Shown in pieces: positions 39,701 through 46,555 of a DNA stretch of 50,906 nucleotides (position 1 is its first letter; every line of letters starts with the position of its first letter). Location of the stretch: IMG/VR virus record IMGVR_UViG_3300005253_000221, positions 1 to 50,906 of that record. One strand, given 5' to 3'. Source of the stretch: a virus. Position numbers and translations under genes: made by a program. The notes under the pieces are model-generated. The model saw nothing but the letters and a program-made list of their open reading frames with translations, was not told where the DNA came from and did not search any database.

Positions 39701-39719
39701 TGTAGGTGGAAAGGCATGA
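39672..39719 (+). CDS. 15-residue micro-ORF
   Basis: MDAEFKELLNVGGKA, with an excellent GGAGGGAAACC ribosome binding site and an ATGA overlap with the next gene. It may be a leader or a coupling element rather than a functional peptide. Confidence 0.35.
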   Translation: MDAEFKELLNVGGKA

Positions 39720-39955
39720 TTATGCCAGAAGACAGAGGCTGGATATCACAGCGTCTCAAGATTGATCGAGATCGTTTGATTCACAACACTCTCATACGTA
39801 TGGGCGATATTGACGGTATGGGGCAGTGGAATGGGACCGATGATCCCCGATTTATAACGTACGCCAAGAACCGATACGGATACTGGGGCTATATCATGAG
39901 ACTATGGCGCTCGCTGTTTGGCCGGAGGAACTTAGTATGGATCGAAAGGAAATAG
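39716..39955 (+). CDS. hypothetical protein, 79 residues
   Basis: Start after GGAAAGGC, coupled by ATGA. The C-terminal third (YGYWGYIMRLWRSLFGRR) is an aromatic, basic amphipathic helix that could bind membrane. A second possible start is two codons later. No family recognised. Confidence 0.5.
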   Translation: MIMPEDRGWISQRLKIDRDRLIHNTLIRMGDIDGMGQWNGTDDPRFITYAKNRYGYWGYIMRLWRSLFGRRNLVWIERK

Positions 39956-40344
39956 ATGTGCACGCAGATGAGGCGAATGAAGAGGGGTGTGGAGCCCGCG
40001 CGCAAGAATTTGTTATGGAAGCGTCGGTTGAATTTCTGGTTAAAGCAGTTAGAGACTGCGCACAGCGTTGTGTCGAAACAGGTGGCCCACTTGAAGGCGC
40101 AGATTGCAGGACTATAACCACTGAACGATTCTTTGAACTTATCGAGAAAGGACTTACTCTTGAGACCATTGAGAAACAACGTGGCGTTGGTACTAGAAGA
40201 CGAGACACTGGACGGCAGCCTCGTACTGCCACAGAGGTACACGAAGAGCAACGACGCCATGAGAGTACTGCTTGTTGGTCCTGCGGTAAAGGACTTGGTC
40301 ATTGGCGACATTGTCCAGAAGCCCGCGATGATCAAGGCTGCTGA
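39937..40344 (+). CDS. hypothetical protein overlapping the GroES-like gene
   Basis: ATG at 39937 after CGGAGGAAC. The first 75 residues read like a normal helical, Cys-containing protein (EFVMEASVEFLVKAVRD). From 40160 on it overlaps the GroES-like gene by 185 bases in another frame and becomes Arg-rich. A lost stop or frameshift is likely. Function unknown. Confidence 0.45.
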   Translation: MDRKEIDVHADEANEEGCGARAQEFVMEASVEFLVKAVRDCAQRCVETGGPLEGADCRTITTERFFELIEKGLTLETIEKQRGVGTRRRDTGRQPRTATEVHEEQRRHESTACWSCGKGLGHWRHCPEARDDQGC

Positions 40345-40501
40345 GAAGCGCAACGTCCTTGAAGACTTGACCGTGGAGATCAGCGGCGTTAAGTGTGTGA
40401 TCGTCGAAGATGAAGACGTACACTTCGTTCTGCGGGACTGCCTAGACGACTATGTCGAAGAGGCGGGCGATATCTCTAAATGTTTTGGTGGGGGCGACTA
40501 A
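40160..40501 (+). CDS. GroES-like co-chaperonin (gp31-like)
   Basis: 113 residues from a TTG start with AAAGGA 7 bases upstream. It opens with RPLRNNVALVLEDE, like the start of GroES, then GSLVLPQ, VLLVGPAVKDLVIGDIV and the closing VIVEDEDVHFVL. The order of strands and turns fits the GroES fold; a mobile loop could lie around residues 20-30. It may help fold the capsid protein with host GroEL. No GroEL gene is present. Confidence 0.7.
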   Translation: MRPLRNNVALVLEDETLDGSLVLPQRYTKSNDAMRVLLVGPAVKDLVIGDIVQKPAMIKAAEKRNVLEDLTVEISGVKCVIVEDEDVHFVLRDCLDDYVEEAGDISKCFGGGD

Positions 40502-40671
40502 TGGCCGGTAAATGGAAGTACGCCTTGTCCTGCCCGAAGTGCAGGTGGACTAAGGACTGCCACCCGCTTATGATCGACGGCGTGTTGTTGACCGACTTTG
40601 GAAAGATGCAATGCACGACGTGCATGTGCGTCTTGCATTGCGAGGCCAAAGAAGATAGAGGGGGCGACTAA
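40501..40671 (+). CDS. zinc-ribbon protein, 56 residues
   Basis: TAATG overlap with the GroES-like gene and GGGGGCGACTA upstream. CPKC and CTTC with another Cys form a likely zinc ribbon. The same GGGGGCGACTAATGG leader recurs before the next gene, so the two leaders are duplicated. Confidence 0.6.
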   Translation: MAGKWKYALSCPKCRWTKDCHPLMIDGVLLTDFGKMQCTTCMCVLHCEAKEDRGGD

Positions 40672-40886
40672 TGGTGATATACAAGGGAAGACCGCTACAC
40701 GAGTTCTCCAGGTGGGAGCTATTGTCGTTTGCCGAGAATATGGCGTCTATGCATATGCTAAGGCAGGACATAGTAGACCGGCTGGAGGCAGATGGCATAG
40801 ACCTAGTGGCGGACGACGTTGATGAAAAAGCCTTTAAACATTTTTCAAAGAGCATTAAGTGCTTACGCTCTTTGAAAAGTGAATAG
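40671..40886 (+). CDS. hypothetical protein, 71 residues
   Basis: TAATG overlap. Begins MVIYKGRPLHEFSRWEL. Its last 15 codons are encoded by a perfect 12-bp hairpin (40842-40878). The end of this gene is part of a 118-bp tandem duplication whose second copy lacks the gene body. No motif. Confidence 0.55.
   Translation: MVIYKGRPLHEFSRWELLSFAENMASMHMLRQDIVDRLEADGIDLVADDVDEKAFKHFSKSIKCLRSLKSE
40842..40878 (+). terminator. 12-bp hairpin at the end of the 71-residue gene
   Basis: TTTTCAAAGAGC (40842-40853) and GCTCTTTGAAAA (40867-40878) with a 13-base loop. The hairpin overlaps the coding sequence and is repeated in unit 2 of the duplication. It may separate the mRNA from the tRNA cluster by processing or partial termination; no T-run follows. 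Confidence 0.5.
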
Positions 40887-40914
40887 CCTGGGAGCCCATT
40901 GGCGACCCAGGTGC

Positions 40915-40945
40915 GCGGGAGTAGCTCAGTGGTAGAGCATCACGT
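40915..40945 (+). pseudogene. 5' fragment of tRNA-Gly
   Basis: Identical to the first 31 bases of the tRNA-Gly at 41033 except one base, ending after the first half of the anticodon stem. It was created by the 118-bp duplication and cannot form a full tRNA. Its D stem (GCTC/GAGC) is perfect whereas the intact gene has GAGT. Confidence 0.8.
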
Positions 40946-41032
40946 AAGCCTTTAAACATTTTTCAAAGAGCATTAAGTGCTTACGCTCTTTGAAAAGTGA
41001 ATAGCCTGGGAGCCCGTTGGCGACCCAGGTGC

Positions 41033-41104
41033 GCGGGAGTAGCTCAGTGGTAGAGTATCACGTTGCCAACGTGATTGTCGCCGGTTCGAGTCCGGCCTCC
41101 CGCT
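41033..41104 (+). tRNA. tRNA-Gly (anticodon GCC)
   Basis: Acceptor GCGGGAG/CTCCCGC, D arm with GCTC/GAGT, anticodon stem TCACG/CGTGA with loop TTGCCAA, T arm GCCGG-TTCGAGT-CCGGC. 72 bases. The CCA end is not encoded. It is directly followed by a CCCGC-TTTAT-GCGGG hairpin. Confidence 0.9.
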
Positions 41105-41108
41105 TTAT

Positions 41109-41235
41109 GCGGGTTCATCTTGTGGTGTATTCGGTAGCACACGCGCCTTCGCGGGACCTGGGCTCGAAACCCAGGCAAGGTTAAGAGCAAGCATGGTCGT
41201 GCAGCCCACGGTGAGTTTGTGCAGAACCCGTTTTT
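41109..41235 (+). ncRNA. tRNA-like structured RNA inside a closing stem with T-run
   Basis: GCGGGTTC (41109-41116) pairs with GAACCCGT (41224-41231), followed by T5. Inside is a tRNA-like fold: ATCTTG/CAAGGT (41117-41122, 41176-41181), a D-arm-like GTGT-ATTCGGTAGC-ACAC (41125-41142), a 4-bp tetraloop hairpin CGCG-CCTT-CGCG (41142-41153) where the anticodon arm should be, and a T-arm-like CCTGGG-CTCGAAA-CCCAGG (41157-41175). Then about 42 more bases. It cannot be a normal tRNA. Confidence 0.5.
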
Positions 41236-41315
41236 GGTGAAGTAGCTCAGTCCGGCAGAGCACAGGGGAACGTCGAGAGGCGCCCTGGTCGCTGGTTCGA
41301 CTCCAGCCTTCACCC
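41236..41315 (+). tRNA. abnormal tRNA with 15-base anticodon loop
   Basis: Acceptor GGTGAAG/CTTCACC, D arm GCTC/GAGC, T arm GCTGG-TTCGACT-CCAGC are all perfect. The anticodon stem CAGGG (41263-41267) and CCCTG (41283-41287) encloses 15 bases instead of 7, so no anticodon can be assigned. An 8-base insertion in the loop would explain it. It is either a pseudogene, an intron-bearing tRNA or a specialised RNA. Confidence 0.6.
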
Positions 41316-41317
41316 TT

Positions 41318-41389
41318 GGACCGGTCGTCTAACGGTTAGGATGCGCGCCTCTCAAGCGCGCGATGGGAGTTCAATTCTCCCCCGGTTCA
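41318..41389 (+). tRNA. tRNA-Glu (anticodon CTC)
   Basis: Acceptor GGACCGG/CCGGTTC, anticodon stem CGCGC/GCGCG with loop CTCTCAA, T arm GGGAG-TTCAATT-CTCCC, discriminator A. The D arm TCTAACGGTTAGGA is typical of Glu tRNAs. CCA not encoded. Confidence 0.85.
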
Positions 41390-41390
41390 T

Positions 41391-41417
41391 ACGTGGGTTC
41401 GATTCCCACCGTCGTCT
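41391..41417 (+). pseudogene. 3' fragment of a tRNA
   Basis: GTGGG-TTCGATT-CCCAC followed by CGTCGTC-T looks like a T arm plus the 3' acceptor strand. The 5' part is missing, as the preceding 2 bases belong to tRNA-Glu. Probably a deletion remnant. Confidence 0.65.
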
Positions 41418-41421
41418 TTAC

Positions 41422-41493
41422 AGACCCATCTTCTAACGGTTAGGATACTAGGTTTTCACCCTGGTGACGGGAGTTCAATTCTCCCTGGGTCTA
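41422..41493 (+). tRNA. tRNA-Glu (anticodon TTC)
   Basis: Acceptor AGACCCA/TGGGTCT, anticodon stem CTAGG/CCTGG (with a wobble pair) and loop TTTTCAC, T arm GGGAG-TTCAATT-CTCCC. The D and T arms match the tRNA-Glu(CTC) gene, so the two are related by duplication. CCA not encoded. Confidence 0.85.
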
Positions 41494-41495
41494 TT

Positions 41496-41570
41496 GTGGC
41501 CATAGTGTAATTGGCAGCACGGCAGGTTGTGATCCTGTCGGTGTGGGTTCAAGTCCCACTGGTCACCCCA
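41496..41570 (+). tRNA. tRNA-His (anticodon GTG)
   Basis: Acceptor GTGGCCA/TGGTCAC, anticodon stem GCAGG/CCTGT with loop TTGTGAT, T arm GTGGG-TTCAAGT-CCCAC. The sequence ends CCCCA, so the CCA end is encoded. The best-formed tRNA of the cluster. Confidence 0.9.
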
Positions 41571-41682
41571 TTTCGTAGAGGAACTGTTGTAGCACTGCGG
41601 CGCTAAAAGCTACGGCAATCAGAGCGATAATCTGTCCTTCTGCCGTAGCCAGGCGGCCCATTTTTCGTTTCGGGGGTGCGCA
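41571..41682. other. gap between tRNA cluster and late block, with inverted repeat
   Basis: GCTACGGCA (41609-41617) and TGCCGTAGC (41641-41649) form a 9-bp inverted repeat. A T5 run lies 15 bases after it. A minus-strand ORF of about 32 codons with a hydrophobic helix overlaps it but runs into the tRNA-His gene and is not listed as real. A late promoter could be here, but I see no consensus match. Confidence 0.45.
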
Positions 41683-41952
41683 ATGTCACGGTCTTTTAAG
41701 AAGTTCTGCTTCTTCACCATATCCAAACCATGGTATCGCTCCAACGAGAAAGCACTGCGCCGTAAGGTAAAGCAGGCATGCCACGAGGTAGAGATTGACT
41801 TCGATCCCGACCAGGACTGGATAGACCTGCAGGCCACACACAAGGAGGGAGCCGATTGGGGAACCAAGTATGGGTATCCTGTGAAACCAAATCCCGATGA
41901 CTCAGTATGGGGCGATGACTATAACTGGTACACGAAAGGATTGAGGAAGTAA
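41683..41952 (+). CDS. hypothetical protein, first gene of the late block
   Basis: 89 residues after GGGGGTGCG. The N-terminal half is basic and the C-terminal half acidic with many Asp, Trp and Tyr (DDYNWYTKGLRK). Its stop is followed 1 base later by the SPFH gene. No motif recognised. Confidence 0.55.
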   Translation: MSRSFKKFCFFTISKPWYRSNEKALRRKVKQACHEVEIDFDPDQDWIDLQATHKEGADWGTKYGYPVKPNPDDSVWGDDYNWYTKGLRK

Positions 41953-41953
41953 C

Positions 41954-42439
41954 ATGGGATTCTGGGCGAGGATGTTCGAGTTAGTATCTCAGCTCAAGTG
42001 GGCTGAGTCCACGCACCATAACGAAGCAGCTGTTAGACTTAGGTTCGGTAGGTATACCGCGACGTTGGAGCCCGGGTTACACTGGCGCGTGCCCTTTGTC
42101 CACACAATAATTACGTGCGTCAAGAAAGAGAATACCGTGTACCTCCCCACTCAGGTCATCAACGGTACAGCATTTGCCGCTGTATTCCGCTATGAAGTGG
42201 AGGACGCGTTTCTGGCGTTGCTGGAAACTGAGGACTACAACGAGTCCATAACGTCCTTCGCCATGGGTCAGCTGGGAGATCGTATGCTGATAGCAGATGA
42301 CGTGTCAACGGTTGAAATGATGAACGACATCTCTGAAGACGTGCGGTTGGAAGCCAAGGGGTGGGGGCTCCATCTCATTGAATTAAAATTAGCGACTTAC
42401 ACCGATGCTCGGGCGTTCCGGCTGTTGGGTGACGGGTAA
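41954..42439 (+). CDS. SPFH/Band 7 domain protein (stomatin-like)
   Basis: 161 residues. The segment RFGRYTATLEPGLHWRVPFV matches the start of the Band 7/SPFH fold, and the C-terminal GWGLHLIELKLATYTDARAF fits its conserved end strand and helix. The usual N-terminal membrane helix is missing or reduced to a short hydrophobic stretch (residues 1-12). SPFH proteins scaffold membranes and bind membrane proteases (HflK/C, stomatin). In the late block it could affect the host envelope or virion assembly. Function inferred. Confidence 0.65.
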   Translation: MGFWARMFELVSQLKWAESTHHNEAAVRLRFGRYTATLEPGLHWRVPFVHTIITCVKKENTVYLPTQVINGTAFAAVFRYEVEDAFLALLETEDYNESITSFAMGQLGDRMLIADDVSTVEMMNDISEDVRLEAKGWGLHLIELKLATYTDARAFRLLGDG

Positions 42440-42457
42440 ACTACCAGGAGAATAATC

Positions 42458-43672
42458 ATGCAAAGAGGAAGTTGGATACCACTAGAGGGTGAGATCACCG
42501 TAGCCCATGCTGCGCTTACGAATGCACAGCGCAAAGTGTCAGCTATTGGAAACGTGTTGGGGTCGACCAATTCCCTAACCGTTGACTTATCACATCGCAC
42601 CGAAGAGTTCCTGGAACTGCGCGCGTACGGTACAGGAATCGATGCCGACAGCAATATCCTTGAGGTATACGCTGCGCGCGGAGAGAATGATGACTATACT
42701 CACGTAGGTACTCTTACCTGCACTACAGGCACGATGGTCGTTCGCGGTGGATCTGATCTGTACATTGATACCTTTTCCTGGTCCGCCACCGACGATGCTT
42801 TTGAACTGTTCACCGTGAACGGCGGAAATAATGACGTTGCCAAGGCGTGGCTCAATACCAATGGTTATGACAGATTGTTGTTCGTTGTCTCGACCCTCGC
42901 CAGTACCGATTTTCGTATAGAGGTGGCCTTCGTTCATCGTATAGAGATGCCAGGTACCAGTGTCGAACTGGTGGGACAGGGAGTGTCCCTTGATACGATT
43001 ATTACTGAGCAGACGGCACAAGGTCTTTCGTTGGATTCTATGGTTACTGATCTGGCTGCTCTTGAGGTATTGGGGACAGTCACAAAGGCGGTGGAGGTGG
43101 TCGACGATTGGACCGCTGTTGCACAGAACACTATCGTGGAATCGTCAGAGATTGACGTGTCAGCTAACAAGTCTACCACATTGATGATTCAGGCGTTTCT
43201 CGATACTACGACCGTACAGGATGCGAATGGTGCAGATTTTATCATACAGGGATCGGCGGCGGCATCGGGAGATGAAGACTGGCACGACATTTCAACGGTT
43301 GCTGCTCAGCTCGTAGGAACCGCTACTACGGATCTGATTGAGGATAATCCGCTCGCGGCGGCTGCGACGTCGCTGACTCTAACGGGTCATGCGTTGACGG
43401 TGGAGGGCATATGGATCGGTATTGAAGACGGAACATTGGCGAATAGTGAGTTAATATTCGTGAAAAGTCAGAGCACGAACGCAGTTGTAGCACTTGACGG
43501 CACCACAAATTCGCACGCGCTGAATACCGCTGTGTTCAATGTCGCGCTTTCCCGTGTTGACAAGATTGACAATGACTCTTATCAGAGGCTGAGGGTGTTG
43601 TTCGACAACACGCAAGACCCAGATGGATCTTCGTTCAATTACAAATTGAGTGTGACAAAGCGGACCTTTTGA
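42458..43672 (+). CDS. large putative virion protein, unknown
   Basis: 404 residues after CAGGAG. The sequence is Thr/Ala/Val/Asp-rich with no membrane segment, and looks like serial beta-sandwich domains (about 1-170 and 210-404). It lies upstream of the terminase genes and overlaps the TerS start by one base (TGATG). It may be a decoration, spike or tail-associated protein. I do not recognise the family. Confidence 0.5.
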   Translation: MQRGSWIPLEGEITVAHAALTNAQRKVSAIGNVLGSTNSLTVDLSHRTEEFLELRAYGTGIDADSNILEVYAARGENDDYTHVGTLTCTTGTMVVRGGSDLYIDTFSWSATDDAFELFTVNGGNNDVAKAWLNTNGYDRLLFVVSTLASTDFRIEVAFVHRIEMPGTSVELVGQGVSLDTIITEQTAQGLSLDSMVTDLAALEVLGTVTKAVEVVDDWTAVAQNTIVESSEIDVSANKSTTLMIQAFLDTTTVQDANGADFIIQGSAAASGDEDWHDISTVAAQLVGTATTDLIEDNPLAAAATSLTLTGHALTVEGIWIGIEDGTLANSELIFVKSQSTNAVVALDGTTNSHALNTAVFNVALSRVDKIDNDSYQRLRVLFDNTQDPDGSSFNYKLSVTKRTF

Positions 43673-44139
43673 TGTCTCCGAACAAAGAATTGATCGAGTT
43701 CCTACAGAAACAGGGCGACAGCATGCTCCCCCGTGGGTCAATATCCCATTGGGAGGCTCTCGCCCAGACTGTGTGGAAGAAGGCCCTGGGTTACGATGTC
43801 GTCGATAACGAGGGAAAGGTCGTTGAGTATGTTCCGCCTGACAAAGCGTCCATCGACAAGCTGTTCGATCACATGGTCGGAAAACCCAAGGCGGCGCCAC
43901 CCCCCAAGAAGAGCGACAAGAAGGCGGAGGCAGTTCCGTTACATAAACGAGTAGGGAGCGCCTTGACTGGTCACGTCAAGCAGAAGGAGGACAAGGATGC
44001 TGACGCTAGAGGAAAAGATCAAACCCGTTCTGAGGGCTCCCTTTCCAAACGTGTGCGAGATATGGCGATGCGAAGAAACAGGAATCGAAGTCCCGAAGGA
44101 CCCGATCAAGAATCTGGAGTTCAGACAGGATCTACTTGA
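43672..44139 (+). CDS. terminase small subunit (TerS)
   Basis: 155 residues. The N-terminal 75 residues are helical and include the pattern ALGYDVVDNEGKVVEYVPPD and a helix ending GKPK, as in phage small terminases. A Lys/Pro-rich linker (75-125) precedes a basic tail. It overlaps the large subunit gene by 143 bases in a different frame. It recognises the genome for packaging. Confidence 0.7.
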   Translation: MSPNKELIEFLQKQGDSMLPRGSISHWEALAQTVWKKALGYDVVDNEGKVVEYVPPDKASIDKLFDHMVGKPKAAPPPKKSDKKAEAVPLHKRVGSALTGHVKQKEDKDADARGKDQTRSEGSLSKRVRDMAMRRNRNRSPEGPDQESGVQTGST

Positions 44140-45913
44140 GAGAGCAGAGAATGACCCTGGCCTTCAGAAAGACTGGCTGTACGCATGTTCGCAGTCTAAG
44201 ATCCTATGGATAAACTCCTTTGTGTGGACATACCATCAATGGGACGTTGAACCGTTAACCGGTCAGCGTTCGCAGGCTAAGGTTCAGCACGCACCGTTCA
44301 TAACCTGGTGCGTGCAGGATGAAGCGGTAAAAACGCTAGATTGGTGCCTCGAGAATGGCGAGGACATACTGATTAATAAGTCTCGTGATATGGGTGCCAG
44401 CTGGATATGTCTTGCGTATATACACTGGCATTGGTTGTTCACCCCAGAGGCTCAGTTGTTGGAAATGTCACGTACCAAGGACTACGTGGACAAGACCGGC
44501 AACATGAAGGCACTGTTTCAGAAGCATGACTACATAAATAGGTGGTTGCCCTGGTGGATGCTCCCAGAGGGTTGTCATGTCGGTGGGAAATATCGACAGA
44601 ATATGCACCTGTACAATGAGTTAAACGGGGCATGTATCGATGGAGAATCAACTACAAAACATGCTGCTTCTGGTGACCGTCGTCATATTATTTTGCTCGA
44701 CGAGTTCGCCAAAGTAGAACATGGGGCAGAGATGCGATCAGCAACCCGTGATGCAGGGCTACTGCGCATCGTGAATTCAACCGTAGCCGGGCCTGGAACT
44801 GAGTATTCAAAATGGAAGGGTTCGGGACAGATAAAGGTGTACCCGCTCATGTGGTGGGATCACCCCGAGAAAGGGGCCGGGCGCTATGTCGAGAAGGAAG
44901 AAGTCACCGACAAGTGGAAGATTCGGTCACCCTGGTACAATCATGAGGAGAGTGTCCGCTCACCGATTGAAATGGCCCGAGAAGTGGACGCTGATGACGC
45001 TGGAAGTGGGGATCTATTCTTTTCTCCCGCCAGTATTGACGTGCACGCCGCCTTATTCGCTAAACCAGCTAGGATGTCGCTCGATATAACTCTGAATAAG
45101 TCAGTCGCTTCTTCAGTGATACCATCATTACTTCGCACACGCAGTCGCAAGAACCTTAAAATACGTAGAATTAGAAAAGGAAAATTGCGGCTGTGGTGCG
45201 AACTTATTGGAGGGCGCCCAGATCAGAACTTCTCCTATACATGCGGGATCGACGTATCTAAGGGACACGGGGCGTCTAACTCTGTAGTCTCCATCAAGTG
45301 TAACGAGACTGGAGAAAAGATCGGAGAGTGGGCGTGCGCGCTCACTGTGCCACATGAATTGGCGAGAGTTGTGATCGCCCTGGCCCTATGGGTCGGTGGA
45401 AGGGACCGGTGCAACTTGCCGTTTCTCATCTGGGAGAAAAATGGGCCTGGCCTCGACTTTGGTCGGCGGGTAGTGAAGGAGTTCCACTACCCGAAGTACT
45501 ATAAGAACATACCAATAGGCAAGACGCATGACGTTAAATCCGACTCTTATGGTTGGCAGAATACACGCGATGCGAAGGAAGAGCTGCTGACCAGATACGA
45601 TGCGGCTATTACTCACGGCACGTTCGTCAACCGATCCATCGAGAGTCTAAATGAGGCCCGGCTATATGTGCGGTACGATGGCGGTGGTATAGGGCCAGGC
45701 GAATTGGTGGAAGAGAGTGAATCAGCGAAGAAGACGCACGGTGACCGTGTCATGGCCGACGCTATGACACTGCTGAGCAAGAGGCAGCCTCGTAGAAAGA
45801 AGGAGCACGATATGCAGATGGGCAGTCCTGCTCATCGACGTAAACTCGCACGTGCCAAGAAAAGTCGTGGCGGTGCTGATAAACCAGTGGACGGATGGAG
45901 GCATAAGTTATGA
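43997..45913 (+). CDS. terminase large subunit (TerL)
   Basis: 638 residues from the ATG at 43997 with AAGGAGG upstream. INKSRDMGASW is the Walker A-like motif and IILLDEFAKV the Walker B plus catalytic acid. The nuclease domain begins at YTCGIDVSKG with a metal-binding Asp and ends with THGDRVMADAM. It is the packaging motor and headful or site-specific nuclease. Residues about 330-400 contain a stretch poorly matching other terminases. Confidence 0.9.
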   Translation: MLTLEEKIKPVLRAPFPNVCEIWRCEETGIEVPKDPIKNLEFRQDLLERAENDPGLQKDWLYACSQSKILWINSFVWTYHQWDVEPLTGQRSQAKVQHAPFITWCVQDEAVKTLDWCLENGEDILINKSRDMGASWICLAYIHWHWLFTPEAQLLEMSRTKDYVDKTGNMKALFQKHDYINRWLPWWMLPEGCHVGGKYRQNMHLYNELNGACIDGESTTKHAASGDRRHIILLDEFAKVEHGAEMRSATRDAGLLRIVNSTVAGPGTEYSKWKGSGQIKVYPLMWWDHPEKGAGRYVEKEEVTDKWKIRSPWYNHEESVRSPIEMAREVDADDAGSGDLFFSPASIDVHAALFAKPARMSLDITLNKSVASSVIPSLLRTRSRKNLKIRRIRKGKLRLWCELIGGRPDQNFSYTCGIDVSKGHGASNSVVSIKCNETGEKIGEWACALTVPHELARVVIALALWVGGRDRCNLPFLIWEKNGPGLDFGRRVVKEFHYPKYYKNIPIGKTHDVKSDSYGWQNTRDAKEELLTRYDAAITHGTFVNRSIESLNEARLYVRYDGGGIGPGELVEESESAKKTHGDRVMADAMTLLSKRQPRRKKEHDMQMGSPAHRRKLARAKKSRGGADKPVDGWRHKL

Positions 45914-46554
45914 AGGAAGTACTGGGGCATGTCGCGGCGTGGATGTGCGTTTTGCTGGTGATTTTTAGTGCGCCGTTTGTAATATCAGAGTTCGCGCCAT
46001 CCACGCGTAGCATACAAGAGTGTGTAGAGTCCACAGTGACTGTGCACATAGGTGAGTTCGGACATGGGTCTGGCGTTTATATATCGCCCAATTGCATACT
46101 CACTGCGGGACATGTAGCTGACAATGATGAAAGCCTGTCGGTGGAGTTGAATGACGGCACGATACTCGAAGTTAAGCAGGTGTTACTCGACTCAGATGAC
46201 GACTTGTGCTTCCTTTACACAGAGGAGTCGTCAGATATGTGGATTCCAATGGGGTCTATTGAAGATGTGAGCGTAGGCGACGAGGTTTACCTCATAGGCA
46301 CACCCCTCACAAAGAAGCTGCGTCTGTCTGTTACGAAGGGGGTACTGTCACATAATGACAGGTTCGAGTTTGAATACTGGAAAGACGTATTTCAGGTGGA
46401 CGCATATGCAGCACTTGGTAACAGCGGCGGGCCGCTGATATTCAAAGGAAAACTGGTGGGGATCTGCGTTGGTCTTGTGGGCTCACGCGCGGGATCGGGT
46501 CTCATCCTATGTGAACCGGTCGATGACATAGACCCCTGGTTAAGGAGCAAATAA
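45910..46554 (+). CDS. membrane-anchored trypsin-like serine protease
   Basis: 214 residues, ATGA overlap with TerL. Residues 7-28 form an N-terminal signal or membrane anchor. The catalytic triad is visible: His in TAGHVA (about 67), Asp in SDDDLCFL (about 96), Ser in GNSGGPL (about 172). The fold is of trypsin/HtrA type without a PDZ domain. Its position between TerL and portal is where prohead proteases often lie, but those are usually of another family. It may act in the periplasm or on capsid assembly. Function inferred. Confidence 0.8.
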   Translation: MKEVLGHVAAWMCVLLVIFSAPFVISEFAPSTRSIQECVESTVTVHIGEFGHGSGVYISPNCILTAGHVADNDESLSVELNDGTILEVKQVLLDSDDDLCFLYTEESSDMWIPMGSIEDVSVGDEVYLIGTPLTKKLRLSVTKGVLSHNDRFEFEYWKDVFQVDAYAALGNSGGPLIFKGKLVGICVGLVGSRAGSGLILCEPVDDIDPWLRSK

Positions 46555-46555
46555 C

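Larger units (their letters stand above)
40828..41063. repeat. 118-bp tandem duplication joining a gene end to a tRNA start
   Basis: Unit 1 is 40828-40945 and unit 2 is 40946-41063, with two mismatches (A/G at about 40899, C/T at about 40939). Each holds the 3' end of the 71-residue gene, a 12-bp hairpin, a CCTGGG/CCCAGG hairpin and the first 31 bases of tRNA-Gly. Only unit 2 continues into a full tRNA. The low divergence implies a recent event. Confidence 0.9.

Noticed and set aside
41109-41235. tmRNA
   Set aside because: There is no peptide tag reading frame, and the acceptor-like pairing and size do not fit tmRNA.
41571-41682. 32-residue membrane protein on the minus strand
   Set aside because: It would run into tRNA-His and coincides with an inverted repeat; no ribosome binding site.
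44886-45089. 67-codon ORF inside TerL on the + strand and other overlapping ORFs in structural genes
   Set aside because: No ribosome binding site and they are out of frame within long conserved genes.
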